Positions 24,629 to 32,946 of a stretch of DNA of 64,000 bases are shown here, in pieces. Each line of letters begins with the position of its first letter. Position 1 is the first letter of the stretch. The stretch is from Dactylosporangium aurantiacum (GTDB lineage Bacteria > Actinomycetota > Actinomycetes > Mycobacteriales > Micromonosporaceae): the NCBI RefSeq assembly GCF_000716715.1, contig NZ_JNYJ01000015.1, positions 1 to 64,000 of the forward strand, read 5' to 3'. The position numbers were made by a program, and so were the translations under genes. A model generated the notes under the pieces. It was not told the DNA's origin. It was given only the letters and a program-made list of their open reading frames with translations, and ran no database searches.

Positions 24629-25807
24629 GTGACGACAGTCCCCGAGATCGACCTCTCCGACCCTGAGCTGCTGGAGGACCCCGCCGCCGTCTACGGGCGG
24701 GCCAGGGAACGCGCGCCGGTCGCGAGGCTCGTCGCGCCCGGGTTCGGGCCCATGTGGGCCGTCACCCGGCACGCCGAGGCGCGCGCGATGCTCGCGGATC
24801 CGCGGTTCGGCAACAGCGCCGCCAGCTACCCCCGGTTGGACGTGCCCGAGCACTGCCGGCCGTACCTGCGCACGATGCAGGAGATGGCCGGGCCGGACCA
24901 TCAGCGGCTGCGCCGGTTGAGCGCGCCCGCGTTCACGGCCCGCCGCGCCGACGCGTTCCGCCCCGTGGTCGCGCGGATCGTCGAGCGGCTCCTCGACGAC
25001 GTGGCCGACCTCCTCGCCGACGGCCCGGCCGACCTGCTGGAGCACTTCGCCGGGCCGCTGCCGATGTACGTCGTCTGCGCGCTGCTCGGTGTGCCCGACG
25101 AGGCGCGGCCGGCGTGGCTGGCGCACGGGCGGGCGGTCGCCGCGGGCAACGGGCCCGCGTTCACCGCGGCCGTCCCGGCGATCATCGACGGTGCACGGGA
25201 GATCGCGCCGCACGTGGCGGACCTGTTCGGCGACGGGCTCACCGAGCAGGAACGGATCACCCAGGTCTGGCATCTCGTCCTGGCCGGGCAGACCCCCACG
25301 AACCTCATCGCCAACGCGGTCGCCGCCCTGCTCGAGGAGCCGTCCCGCGCCGCCCTGCTGCGCGCCGAGCCCGGCCTGCTGCCGGGCGCCGTGGAGGAGC
25401 TCACCCGATGGTGCGGCCCTCAGTTGCTGACGGTTCCACGGTACGTCCACCGCCCCGCCGACCTCGCCGGTGTCACGGTCAACCCGGGTGAACCGGTCAC
25501 GGTCGCGATCGTCGCGGCGAACCGGGACCCGCGGGTCTTCCCGGACCCGGAGCGGCTCGACCTGCGCTCCACGACCGCCGGGGCCCACCTCGGGTACGCC
25601 CACGGCCCCCACTTCTGCCTCGGCGCGCCGCTGGCGCGGGTGCAGACGGAGGTGGCGCTCGGCGCACTCCTGGCCAGGTTCCCGGACCTGGCGCTGAGCA
25701 GCGCGGGCGCCCTCGCCGGCGTCGCCGCCCGGCGGGTGCCGGACCCGGGCACGTGGCGGCTCGCGGCGCTCCCCGTCACCGCCGGGGATGACGCCCGTCC
25801 TACCTGA
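24629..25807 (+). CDS. Cytochrome P450
   Basis: 392 aa. I-helix LVLAGQTPTN (acidic/Thr pair replaced by QT-PT), K-helix EELTR (ExxR), PERLDLR, and heme-binding loop YAHGPHFCLGAPLAR with ligand Cys330; the loop starts with Tyr instead of the common Phe. It is a soluble bacterial P450 that needs a ferredoxin and reductase, not encoded here. GTG 24629 was preferred over ATG 24602 because TTTGGAG precedes it by eight bases and P450s commonly start with VTTVPEIDLSDPE-like sequence. Neighbouring TetR suggests substrate-induced expression. Confidence 0.93.
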   Translation: MTTVPEIDLSDPELLEDPAAVYGRARERAPVARLVAPGFGPMWAVTRHAEARAMLADPRFGNSAASYPRLDVPEHCRPYLRTMQEMAGPDHQRLRRLSAPAFTARRADAFRPVVARIVERLLDDVADLLADGPADLLEHFAGPLPMYVVCALLGVPDEARPAWLAHGRAVAAGNGPAFTAAVPAIIDGAREIAPHVADLFGDGLTEQERITQVWHLVLAGQTPTNLIANAVAALLEEPSRAALLRAEPGLLPGAVEELTRWCGPQLLTVPRYVHRPADLAGVTVNPGEPVTVAIVAANRDPRVFPDPERLDLRSTTAGAHLGYAHGPHFCLGAPLARVQTEVALGALLARFPDLALSSAGALAGVAARRVPDPGTWRLAALPVTAGDDARPT

Positions 25808-25831
25808 GGAGGACATTCGCCGCCACCGGTC

Positions 25832-25849
25832 GCGACCTGAGGAGGTCGC
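25832..25849. terminator. Short hairpin after the P450 gene
   Basis: GCGACCT-GAGG-AGGTCGC lies 25 bases after the P450 stop and 20 bases before the -10 of the next operon. It could be a terminator or an operator for the ABC genes; the sequence does not decide. Confidence 0.45.
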
Positions 25850-25881
25850 CCCAAAACCGGGCCACCCCTAGCGTCGGACGC

Positions 25882-26778
25882 ATGATCGAGGCGCAGGCAC
25901 TGAGCAAACGCTACGGCGGCACCGTCGCCGTCGACGCCCTGTCGTTCGCCGTGAAGCCCGGGCAGGTCACCGGCTTCCTGGGCCCCAACGGCGCCGGCAA
26001 GTCCACCACCATGCGGATGATCGTCGGGCTGGACCACCCGACGGCCGGCACCGCGACCGTCAACGGCCGGCCGTATCGGGCGCATCCGGACCCGCTGCGG
26101 CAGGCCGGGGCGCTGCTGGACGCCCGGTCCGTCCACAAGGGACGCACGGCCCGCGCGCACCTGCTCGCCCTCGCGCAGACGCACGGGATCCCGGCGTCCC
26201 GCGTCGACGAGGTCCTCGGCCTCGTCGGCCTGGAGTCCGTCGCGCACCGGCGCGCCGGTGGGTTCTCCCTCGGCATGGGGCAGCGGCTCGGCATCGCCGC
26301 GGCGCTGCTCGGCGACCCGGCGGTCGTCATCCTCGACGAGCCGGTCAACGGGCTGGACCCCAACGGCGTGCTGTGGATCCGCACGCTGCTCAAGCAGCTC
26401 GCCGCCGAGGGGCGCACCGTGCTGGTGTCCAGCCACCTGATGAGCGAGATGGCGGTGACGGCCGAGCACCTCGTCATCGTCGGGCGTGGCCGCCTGCTCG
26501 CCGACACCACCGTCGCCGAGCTGATCGAGCGGGTGGGGGTGGGGACGGTCGTCGTCCGTACGCCTGAGGCCACCGCGCTGCGGGACGCCCTCACGGCCAT
26601 CGGCGCGGTCGTCACCGGCGTGGAAGCCGGGCTGCTGCACGTGGGTGCGGCCACCGCGGAGCGGATCGGCGACGTCGCGCGGGCCGCCGGCGTCGTGCTG
26701 CACGAGCTGACCCCGCGCCGCGCGTCGCTGGAAGAGGCATACATGGAGCTCACCAGGTCGGAGGTCGAGTACCGATGA
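25882..26778 (+). CDS. ABC transporter ATP-binding protein (bacitracin/lantibiotic-type)
   Basis: 298 aa. Walker A GPNGAGKST, Q-loop ALLDARSVHK, signature FSLGMGQRLGIA, Walker B VVILDEPVNGLD and H-loop SSHLMSEM are complete. The FSLGMGQRL signature and the form of the C-terminus resemble BcrA-type ATPases that export peptide antibiotics or membrane-active compounds. TAGCGT seven bases before ATG 25882 indicates a leaderless start. First gene of a four-gene unit with permease, kinase and regulator. Confidence 0.94.
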   Translation: MIEAQALSKRYGGTVAVDALSFAVKPGQVTGFLGPNGAGKSTTMRMIVGLDHPTAGTATVNGRPYRAHPDPLRQAGALLDARSVHKGRTARAHLLALAQTHGIPASRVDEVLGLVGLESVAHRRAGGFSLGMGQRLGIAAALLGDPAVVILDEPVNGLDPNGVLWIRTLLKQLAAEGRTVLVSSHLMSEMAVTAEHLVIVGRGRLLADTTVAELIERVGVGTVVVRTPEATALRDALTAIGAVVTGVEAGLLHVGAATAERIGDVARAAGVVLHELTPRRASLEEAYMELTRSEVEYR

Positions 26779-27557
26779 GGCTCACGTTCCCGAGGGTCCT
26801 GCGCGCGGAATGGACCAAGCTGCTGTCGCTGCGTTCGACGTGGCTCACGCTGGGCGGGCTCGCCGTCGTCACCGCCGGGCTGGCCGGTGCCGTCGGCTAC
26901 GGGGTGCACCGCTCGGTCGTCGGCGGCGACGCGCCGCCCAGCGTCGCCCGGGCGGTCGGCGCCGGCTTCCTGCCCGTCGACTTCGTCGTGCTCGTCGTCG
27001 GGGTGTTCGGGGTGCTGCAGATGACCGGCGAATACGGCACCGGTTCGATCCGCTCGACGCTCACCGCCGTCCCGCGGCGCTGGCCGGTCGTGGCGGCGAA
27101 GGCGCTCGCCCAGGTCGCGGTCACCGTCCCGCTGATGGGCGCGGTCTGCCTCGGCTCGTTCCTGGTGTGCCAGGCGTTCCTCGGCGACGACGGTGCGTCC
27201 CTCGCCGACCCGCACGTGCCGCGCGCCATCGCCGGGGCAGCCGCCGGGCTGGTGCTCACCGGCCTGCTGGGGCTCGGCGTCGGCACCCTGCTGCGCCACT
27301 CGGCGGTCGCGATCACCACGCTGGTGGCCACGATGTTCGTCGGGCCGGCGCTGCTGTCCGCCGCCCTGCCCGCCGAGCGCGCCGACGACATCATGCGGTT
27401 CGTGCCGACGGTCGCCGCACAGGCGATGTACAGCGTCGACGGCACCGGCACGCCGTTTCGCACGTTCTCGCCGGCGGGGTCGGCGGCGGTGCTGACCGGG
27501 TGGGTCGTGCTGCTGCTGCTCGCCGGCACGCTCGTCCTGCGCCGCCGAGACGCATAG
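26775..27557 (+). CDS. ABC-2-like permease (BcrB/YydJ type)
   Basis: 260 aa with about six hydrophobic segments (around 22-45, 62-82, 108-135, 152-175, 182-205, 235-255). The N-terminus RAEWTKLLSLRSTWLT is typical of bacitracin-export-type permeases. ATGA overlap with the ATPase gene shows coupling; the two make one exporter. The following kinase-regulator pair presumably senses the exported compound. Confidence 0.92.
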   Translation: MRLTFPRVLRAEWTKLLSLRSTWLTLGGLAVVTAGLAGAVGYGVHRSVVGGDAPPSVARAVGAGFLPVDFVVLVVGVFGVLQMTGEYGTGSIRSTLTAVPRRWPVVAAKALAQVAVTVPLMGAVCLGSFLVCQAFLGDDGASLADPHVPRAIAGAAAGLVLTGLLGLGVGTLLRHSAVAITTLVATMFVGPALLSAALPAERADDIMRFVPTVAAQAMYSVDGTGTPFRTFSPAGSAAVLTGWVVLLLLAGTLVLRRRDA

Positions 27558-27568
27558 CGTTGCTGACC

Positions 27569-29449
27569 ATGCGACCCGTCGAGCAACCGGCCGCCGGACC
27601 GGGGTCAGGTCCGAGCGCCGCAGGGCCGGACGCTGACCGCGGTGCCGCCGGCCACCGGGAAGGCGTTGCCGCCGTGAGCGCCGCTGTCGTCAGCGGTGCT
27701 GCCGGCCGGGGCGGACCTGCCACCGGCAATGCGGGCGGCGGCGTCGGGGCCAGCGGGGTCGGGGCTGTCACCAGCGGCACCGGGGGTGCTGGTGACGGTG
27801 GGTCGGCCGGGGCGCGGTGGTTCGGGGTGGTGCGGGGGTTCGCGGTGCGGCACCCGCGGTGGGTCGACGGGGTCCTGGCGGCCACGGTCGGGGTGCTCAC
27901 CGCGGACCGCGCGCTGGCAGGTGCGGGGGTCGCCGGCGTCGGGTTCTACCTGGCGGTGCACCTGCTGTTGGTGTGGCGGCGGGCCGCGGCGGTCGCGGTG
28001 TGCTGGGGCGTGTTCGGCCTGTCCCTGCTGACGATCGCCGTGGTCGGCATCAGGGTCGAGGGCCTGTACCCGGAGGCGACGATCGCGATCGCCGTGTACA
28101 CCGTCGCCAGGCACGGTCCACTGCGGCAGCTGGTGCCGATCGTGGCGGTGGTCGAGGTCCTGGCACTCACCGCGTCGCTGGTCGCCGGTCCCCGGTGGAC
28201 GGCGGTCGGCTTCGTGACGTTCGGGCTGGCCGCGGCGGTGCTGCTCGGGCTGGTGGTGCGGACGCGGCGGGCGTACCTGGCGGAGCTGGAGGACCGGGCC
28301 CGCCGCCTGGAACGTGACCGGGACCAGCGGGCCGAGATCGCCGTCGCGGCCGAGCGGGCCAGGATCGCCCGGGACATGCACGACATCGTCGCGCACCACC
28401 TGTCGGTCATGGTCACCCTCGCCGACGCGGCCACCCTCACCGCGGGCTCCGCGCCCGACGAGGCGGTGACCGCGATGCGGCACGTGTCGGGCACCGGGCG
28501 GCAGGCCCTGGGCGAGATGCGCCGCGTGCTGGGCCTGCTGCACACCGACCCCGTGCCGCGGTCCACCGGGCCGCACACCGGCGCCGGTCCGTGGCCCGCC
28601 GGGTCGCGTACCGGCGCGGGTCCGTCGTCCACCGGGTCGCGCACCGGCGCGGGTCCGTCGTCCACCGGGTCGCGCACCGGCGCGGGTCCGTGGCCCGCCG
28701 GGCAGCCACGGCTGGCGCCGGCCGCCGTGCACCCGCAGCCGGGGCTCGCCGACCTCGACGGGCTCGTCGCCGGCGTACGGGCTGCGGGGCTGCGGGTCGA
28801 GTGCACCGTGGAGGGCGTGCCCGGCCCGCTCGGCGCCGGGGTGCAGCTCGCCGTGTACCGCATCGTCCAGGAGGCCCTCACCAATGTGCTCAAGCACGCC
28901 GGGGTGGCGACCAGGGCCGCGGTGCTGCTGCGGTACACGAGCGGCGGCGTCGACCTCGAGGTCATCGACGACGGCCCGGCCGCACCCACCGCGACCACCG
29001 GTGCGGGTGCCGGTGACGGCCGGGGCATGACGGGCATGGCCGCCCGGGCCACGGCGTACGGCGGTCGCTTCGCCGCCGGCCCGCGCCCCGACGGTCCGGG
29101 CTGGTCGGTGCGGGCGACGCTGCCCGGCGGCCCGGTGGAGGCCGGGTCGCACGACGAGCGATCGGAGGCGGAAGCGCGCGAGGGCTCGACAACGGCGGGA
29201 CCGGAGGACGCTTCGGAGCCGTCGGCAGGGGTTGCGCCCGGTAGCGGCAGAGGGCCGGAGCCATCGGCGGGGGCGGGCGGCGGCGGGGGGCTGGAGCCGT
29301 CGGCGGAGGCGGGCAGGAGCGGGGGACGGGAGCCGTTGGCGGAGGCGGGCAGCGGTGGCGGGCCGGAGCCGTCGGTGGGGGCGGGCGGCGGCGGGGGACC
29401 GCAGCCGTCGGTGGGGGCGGGCGGCGGCGGGAGAGAGGGCGGACGGTGA
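27569..29449 (+). CDS. DesK/NarL-type sensor histidine kinase with long low-complexity insertions
   Basis: 626 aa. An N-terminal Gly/Ala-rich stretch (to about 85) precedes four or five membrane segments (about 105-125, 130-150, 152-170, 188-215). HisKA_3 contains RDMHDIVAHHLSVM; N box EALTNVLKHAG; G box DDGPAAP and GMAARATAYGG. Between the two, four 11-residue repeats (TGSRTGAGPSS-like) lengthen the linker, and after the ATPase domain the last about 90 residues are a 12-residue repeat (EPSVGAGGGGGP-like). TAGCGT lies eight bases before ATG 27569, overlapping the permease stop, so the kinase may also have its own promoter. Partner is the regulator next door. Confidence 0.92.
   Translation: MRPVEQPAAGPGSGPSAAGPDADRGAAGHREGVAAVSAAVVSGAAGRGGPATGNAGGGVGASGVGAVTSGTGGAGDGGSAGARWFGVVRGFAVRHPRWVDGVLAATVGVLTADRALAGAGVAGVGFYLAVHLLLVWRRAAAVAVCWGVFGLSLLTIAVVGIRVEGLYPEATIAIAVYTVARHGPLRQLVPIVAVVEVLALTASLVAGPRWTAVGFVTFGLAAAVLLGLVVRTRRAYLAELEDRARRLERDRDQRAEIAVAAERARIARDMHDIVAHHLSVMVTLADAATLTAGSAPDEAVTAMRHVSGTGRQALGEMRRVLGLLHTDPVPRSTGPHTGAGPWPAGSRTGAGPSSTGSRTGAGPSSTGSRTGAGPWPAGQPRLAPAAVHPQPGLADLDGLVAGVRAAGLRVECTVEGVPGPLGAGVQLAVYRIVQEALTNVLKHAGVATRAAVLLRYTSGGVDLEVIDDGPAAPTATTGAGAGDGRGMTGMAARATAYGGRFAAGPRPDGPGWSVRATLPGGPVEAGSHDERSEAEAREGSTTAGPEDASEPSAGVAPGSGRGPEPSAGAGGGGGLEPSAEAGRSGGREPLAEAGSGGGPEPSVGAGGGGGPQPSVGAGGGGREGGR
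28568..28699. repeat. 33-bp coding tandem repeat, four units
   Basis: Four units beginning GGGTCGCGCACCGGCGCGGG lie in frame between the phosphoacceptor and ATPase domains of the histidine kinase. Eleven codons per unit keep the frame. Confidence 0.85.
29214..29440. repeat. 36-bp coding repeat at the kinase C-terminus, about six units
   Basis: Imperfect units of 12 codons (EPSVGAGGGGGP-like) make up the last part of the kinase, immediately before the overlapping regulator gene. Confidence 0.8.
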
Positions 29450-30120
29450 GCATCACGGTGCTGCTCGTCGATGACCAGCCGTTGCTGCGGCTCGGGTTCC
29501 GGATGATCCTGTCGACGCAGCCTGACCTGGAGGTGGTCGGGGAGGCCGGCGACGGCGCGCAGGCCGTGGCGATGGCGGCGGCGCTCGCGCCCGACGTGGT
29601 GCTCATGGACGTGCGGATGCCGGTCGCCGACGGGATCGAGGCGACCCGGCGGATCGTCGGGTCGGGGGCGGCGACGCGGGTGCTGGTGCTGACCACGTTC
29701 GACCTGGACGAGTACGTCTGGGCGGCGCTGCGGGCGGGGGCCAGCGGGTTCCTGCTCAAGGACGTCCAGCCGGCGGACCTCGTGGGCGCCATCCGGTCGG
29801 TCGCGGAGGGCGACGCCGTCGTCGCGCCCAGCGTGACCCGCCGGTTGATCGACGCGTTCGCGGGGCACCTGCCCGACCCGGGGGCCGGCCCGTCGGAGGC
29901 GGACGTGCTGCTGGGGCGGCTCACCGGGCGGGAGCGGGAGGTGCTGGTGGAGGTCGCCCGGGGCCGCTCGAACCTTGAGGTCGCCGGGGTGCTGTCGCTG
30001 TCGGAGACGACCGTGAAGACCCACGTGGGGCGGCTGTTGACGAAGCTGGGCCTGCGTGACCGGGTGCAGATCGTCGTGTTCGCGTACGAGGCGGGTGTCG
30101 TCCGTCGTGGTGAACCATGA
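29446..30120 (+). CDS. NarL/LuxR-type response regulator
   Basis: 224 aa. Receiver domain (1-120) with acidic pair LLVDDQP, phosphoacceptor Asp55 in VVLMDVRMP, Thr in VLTTFD and Lys in GFLLKD; LuxR HTH near the end (LTGREREVLVEVARGRSNLE and TTVKTHVGRLLTKLG). GTG 29446 overlaps the kinase stop by four bases. It should bind promoter DNA after phosphorylation, probably that of the ABC genes upstream. Confidence 0.95.
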   Translation: MSITVLLVDDQPLLRLGFRMILSTQPDLEVVGEAGDGAQAVAMAAALAPDVVLMDVRMPVADGIEATRRIVGSGAATRVLVLTTFDLDEYVWAALRAGASGFLLKDVQPADLVGAIRSVAEGDAVVAPSVTRRLIDAFAGHLPDPGAGPSEADVLLGRLTGREREVLVEVARGRSNLEVAGVLSLSETTVKTHVGRLLTKLGLRDRVQIVVFAYEAGVVRRGEP

Positions 30121-30171
30121 GCCTCGGCGCACGTCATCGCGGTGGCGGGCGACGAGGTCCGCAGCACGCGA

Positions 30172-30188
30172 CGCCCCGCGGTGGGGCG
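30172..30188. terminator. Hairpin between convergent response-regulator genes
   Basis: CGCCCC-N5-GGGGCG lies in the 69 bases between two converging regulator genes and can act on both strands. Confidence 0.5.
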
Positions 30189-30189
30189 G

Positions 30190-30846
30190 TCACGCCGAGC
30201 CGGGGCGGATCAGTCCGCTCTCGTAGGCGAACGCCGCGGCCTGGACGCGGTCGCGGAGGTCGAGCTTGGTGAGCATCCGGGAGATGTACGTCTTCACCGT
30301 CGCCTCGCCGAGGAACAGCTCGGCGGCGATCTCGGCGTTCGAGCGGCCGCGGGCGACGAGCCGGAGCACGTCGACCTCGCGGTCGGTGAGGGTGGCCAGC
30401 TGCGCGGCGGCGTGGGGGTCGGCGGTGGGGGCGGCGGCGTAGGACTCGATGACGCGCAGGGTCACCGCCGGGTCCAGCAGGGCCTGGCCGGCGGCGACGG
30501 TGCGCACCGCGTGCACGAGCTGCTCGGGTGGGGCGACCTTGAGCAGGAAGCCGCTGACGCCCAGGCGCAGCGCCCGGCGGACCGCGTCGTCCTCGTCGAA
30601 CGTGGTCAGGATGATCACCTTGGCGGTGCCGGCGGCGAGGATGCGGCCGGCGGCCTCGATGCCGTCGCCGTGGGGCATGCGGACGTCGAGCAGGACGACG
30701 TCCGGGGTGGTGCGGCGGACCTCGTCGAGGGCGCGGATGCCGTCGGCGGCCTCGCCGACGACCTCGATGTCGGGCTGGTGGTCCAGGAGCATGCGCAGAC
30801 CGGCCCGGATCATGGCCTCGTCGTCGACGATCACCACGCGGATCAT
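30190..30846 (-). CDS. NarL/LuxR-type response regulator
   Basis: 218 aa. Receiver with VIVDDEAMIRAG, phosphoacceptor Asp54 (VVLLDVRMP), LTTFD and GFLLKVAPPEQL (the residue after Lys is Val where Asp is usual); LuxR HTH LTDREVDVLRLVARGRSNAE and TVKTYISRMLTKL. ATG 30846 overlaps the kinase stop by four bases. Pairs with the upstream kinase and faces the second two-component system. Confidence 0.95.
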   Translation of the reverse strand: MIRVVIVDDEAMIRAGLRMLLDHQPDIEVVGEAADGIRALDEVRRTTPDVVLLDVRMPHGDGIEAAGRILAAGTAKVIILTTFDEDDAVRRALRLGVSGFLLKVAPPEQLVHAVRTVAAGQALLDPAVTLRVIESYAAAPTADPHAAAQLATLTDREVDVLRLVARGRSNAEIAAELFLGEATVKTYISRMLTKLDLRDRVQAAAFAYESGLIRPGSA

Positions 30847-32006
30847 GAGCGGGCCCGGGCGGCGGTACCGAGGGGAAAGACCGCCTGGACGGTCCAGCCG
30901 CCGGGGCGGGTGCCGGCGGCGAGGGTGCCGGCGAACACGGCCACCCGTTCGCGCATGCCGATGAGGCCGTGACCGCCACCGTCGGCCGGGCCGGGTGACG
31001 GTGGATCGGCGTCGTTGTCGACGGTGAGCGTGACCCGGTCGGCGGTGCGGGCGAGGTGGACGCTGGTCGGGGCGGTGCCGGCGTGGCGCAGCACGTTGGT
31101 GAGGGCCTCCTGCAGCACCCGGTACGCGGAGATGTCCTGGGCGCGGGGCACCCCGGTGAGGTCGCCGTCGACGGTGAGCCGGACGGGCAGCCCGGCGGCG
31201 CGGACCTCCGCGACGAGGTCCTCGGCGCGGGCGAGGGACGGCTGCGGGGCGGTGACGGCCGCGGGGGTGTCGCGCAGCATCCCGACCAGGGCGTGCAGCT
31301 CCTGTACGGACTCGCGGCCGAGCCGTTCGACGCCCTGGAGCATGTCGGCCTGCGGGGTGCCGGGTGGCAGGGTCGCGCGGACGGCGCCGAGCTGCAGGAC
31401 CATGACGCTGATGGAGTGCGCGACGGCGTCGTGCATGTCGCGGGCGATGCGCTGGCGTTCCTCGGCGACGGCGGCGTGCTCGCGGGCGTCGCGTTCGGCG
31501 TCCAGGGCGGTGGTGAGGCGGGCGAGCAGCTCGGCGCGGTCGCTCAGGCGGCGGGCGAGCAGGCCGACGCCCCAGGCGCCCCAGCACAGCGCGCCGAAGA
31601 ACAGGTTCTCCCAGGCCATGGCGGCCAGGCCGCTGACGGTGGAGCCGGCGGCGCGCCCGGCGATCCAGGTGCCGAGGCTCGCCATGAGCTGCGCGGCGAG
31701 TGGCGCCGGCCAGGAGGCGAGGGCCCGCCGGTAGCCCGCCCAGCCGGGAGCGAGGAAGAAGCCGAGGACGGCGGCGCCGGTGGGGCCGTTGAGGCCGCCG
31801 GCGACCGCGATCGGGAAGGCGAGGGCGACGACGGCGGCGCCGGTGACGGGGAGCCGGCCGGCGAGGGCGGTGCCGGCGACGACGGCGAGCAGCGCGGCGG
31901 CGGGCACGCCGGGCGCGGCGGAGAACGCCCGGTCCAGGAGGATCTCGGCGACGCCGATAACGGTCAGGGTGCCGGCGGCGGCCCAGGGCACGAGCGTGCG
32001 GTGCAT
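30843..32006 (-). CDS. DesK/NarL-type sensor histidine kinase
   Basis: 387 aa. About six membrane segments in the first 155 residues with very short loops, then HisKA_3 with RDMHDAVAHSISVM, N box EALTNVLRHAG and G box GLIGMRERVAV. ATG 32006 (MHRTLVPWAAAGT) was chosen because TAAGAT lies seven bases upstream; the open frame beyond it is a shadow. No transporter is attached, so targets are unknown. Confidence 0.93.
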   Translation of the reverse strand: MHRTLVPWAAAGTLTVIGVAEILLDRAFSAAPGVPAAALLAVVAGTALAGRLPVTGAAVVALAFPIAVAGGLNGPTGAAVLGFFLAPGWAGYRRALASWPAPLAAQLMASLGTWIAGRAAGSTVSGLAAMAWENLFFGALCWGAWGVGLLARRLSDRAELLARLTTALDAERDAREHAAVAEERQRIARDMHDAVAHSISVMVLQLGAVRATLPPGTPQADMLQGVERLGRESVQELHALVGMLRDTPAAVTAPQPSLARAEDLVAEVRAAGLPVRLTVDGDLTGVPRAQDISAYRVLQEALTNVLRHAGTAPTSVHLARTADRVTLTVDNDADPPSPGPADGGGHGLIGMRERVAVFAGTLAAGTRPGGWTVQAVFPLGTAARARS

Positions 32007-32151
32007 GCCGGTGATCTTATTGTCGCAGGTCAGCAGGGCGGGTCGGCCGTGCGGTGGACAGCGTGACGGTGCCGTGTCCGCCGGGCGGGGGACGCGGGTC
32101 GAGACGCCGGACAGCAGACCCGGACGGGGCCCCGGAAATAGCGTTCCCGGC

Positions 32152-32853
32152 ATGAACACCACCTCGAACAACACCGCACGAGTCCTTACCTACGCCGCCG
32201 GCGGCTCGCTCGTCGCCGGTGCCGCCGGCTTCTTCGCCGGCCTGGCCACGTCCCCGCCGAGCGGCGGCGACGACAAGGCCGCCTACCTGCGGTCGCTGGC
32301 CGCGGATCCGTTCCAGACGCAGCTGTCGGCGCTGCTGTTGCACTACGGCAACCTGCTCATGGGGGTGGGGCTGCTGGCGCTGCCGCTGCTGGTGCGGGGC
32401 CGCCGCGGCGCGGTCCTGACGCTCGTCGGGGCGCTGCTCGGGGCGCTGACCCTGCTGGAGATGTCCGGCGCGCTGCTGTCCGACTGGTTCCACATGGAGA
32501 TCGGCCGGAACCTGCCGGTGGAGCAGGCGGTGGCCCTGTCGGACAAGGTGCTGGCGCACCCGGCGCAGCAGCTGGCGTTCAGCCCCGGCCCGCTGGTGTC
32601 GCTGGCGCTGCTGCTGACGTTCGCCGGGCTGGCCCGCGCCGGGGTGCTCGGCTGGTGGTCCCTCGGCGGGATCGTGCTGGGCTACGCCGGGCTGCTGTTC
32701 CTGCCGTACGACACGCCGATCCTGCCGGCCCTGGGCACCCTGCCGATGCTGGCGGTCATGGCGGCCGCGGGGCTGCGGGTGCTGGGCCGCGCCCGGATCG
32801 CCCCGGTCGGCACCGGTCTGCCGGCCGCGCCGGAGCCCGTCGCAGCCGCCTGA
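32152..32853 (+). CDS. Hypothetical six-helix membrane protein
   Basis: 233 aa with hydrophobic segments at about 12-32, 62-80, 85-108, 140-162, 166-182 and 188-205. I do not recognise a family. The loop between helices 3 and 4 contains WFHMEIGRNLPVEQA. TAGCGT lies seven bases before ATG 32152, a leaderless start. It is divergent from the histidine kinase with about 145 bases between, so a link to that system is possible. Confidence 0.75.
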   Translation: MNTTSNNTARVLTYAAGGSLVAGAAGFFAGLATSPPSGGDDKAAYLRSLAADPFQTQLSALLLHYGNLLMGVGLLALPLLVRGRRGAVLTLVGALLGALTLLEMSGALLSDWFHMEIGRNLPVEQAVALSDKVLAHPAQQLAFSPGPLVSLALLLTFAGLARAGVLGWWSLGGIVLGYAGLLFLPYDTPILPALGTLPMLAVMAAAGLRVLGRARIAPVGTGLPAAPEPVAAA

Positions 32854-32946
32854 TCAGCGCCGCCGCACGACAGGCGACAGCGTCGGCGTTCAACTGGGAC
32901 CGGGTCGTCCGCGGTACGCGGGCGGCCTCGGTCGTAAGGTGTCAGC

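Noticed and set aside
22513..25807. Small biosynthetic gene cluster around P450, TetR and oxidoreductase
   Set aside because: No scaffold-forming enzyme (PKS, NRPS, terpene synthase, RiPP precursor) is nearby; these are better explained as separate regulator-enzyme units.
26810..27568. Extended N-terminus of the histidine kinase
   Set aside because: It is an out-of-frame shadow of the ABC permease gene; kinase-like sequence begins after ATG 27569.
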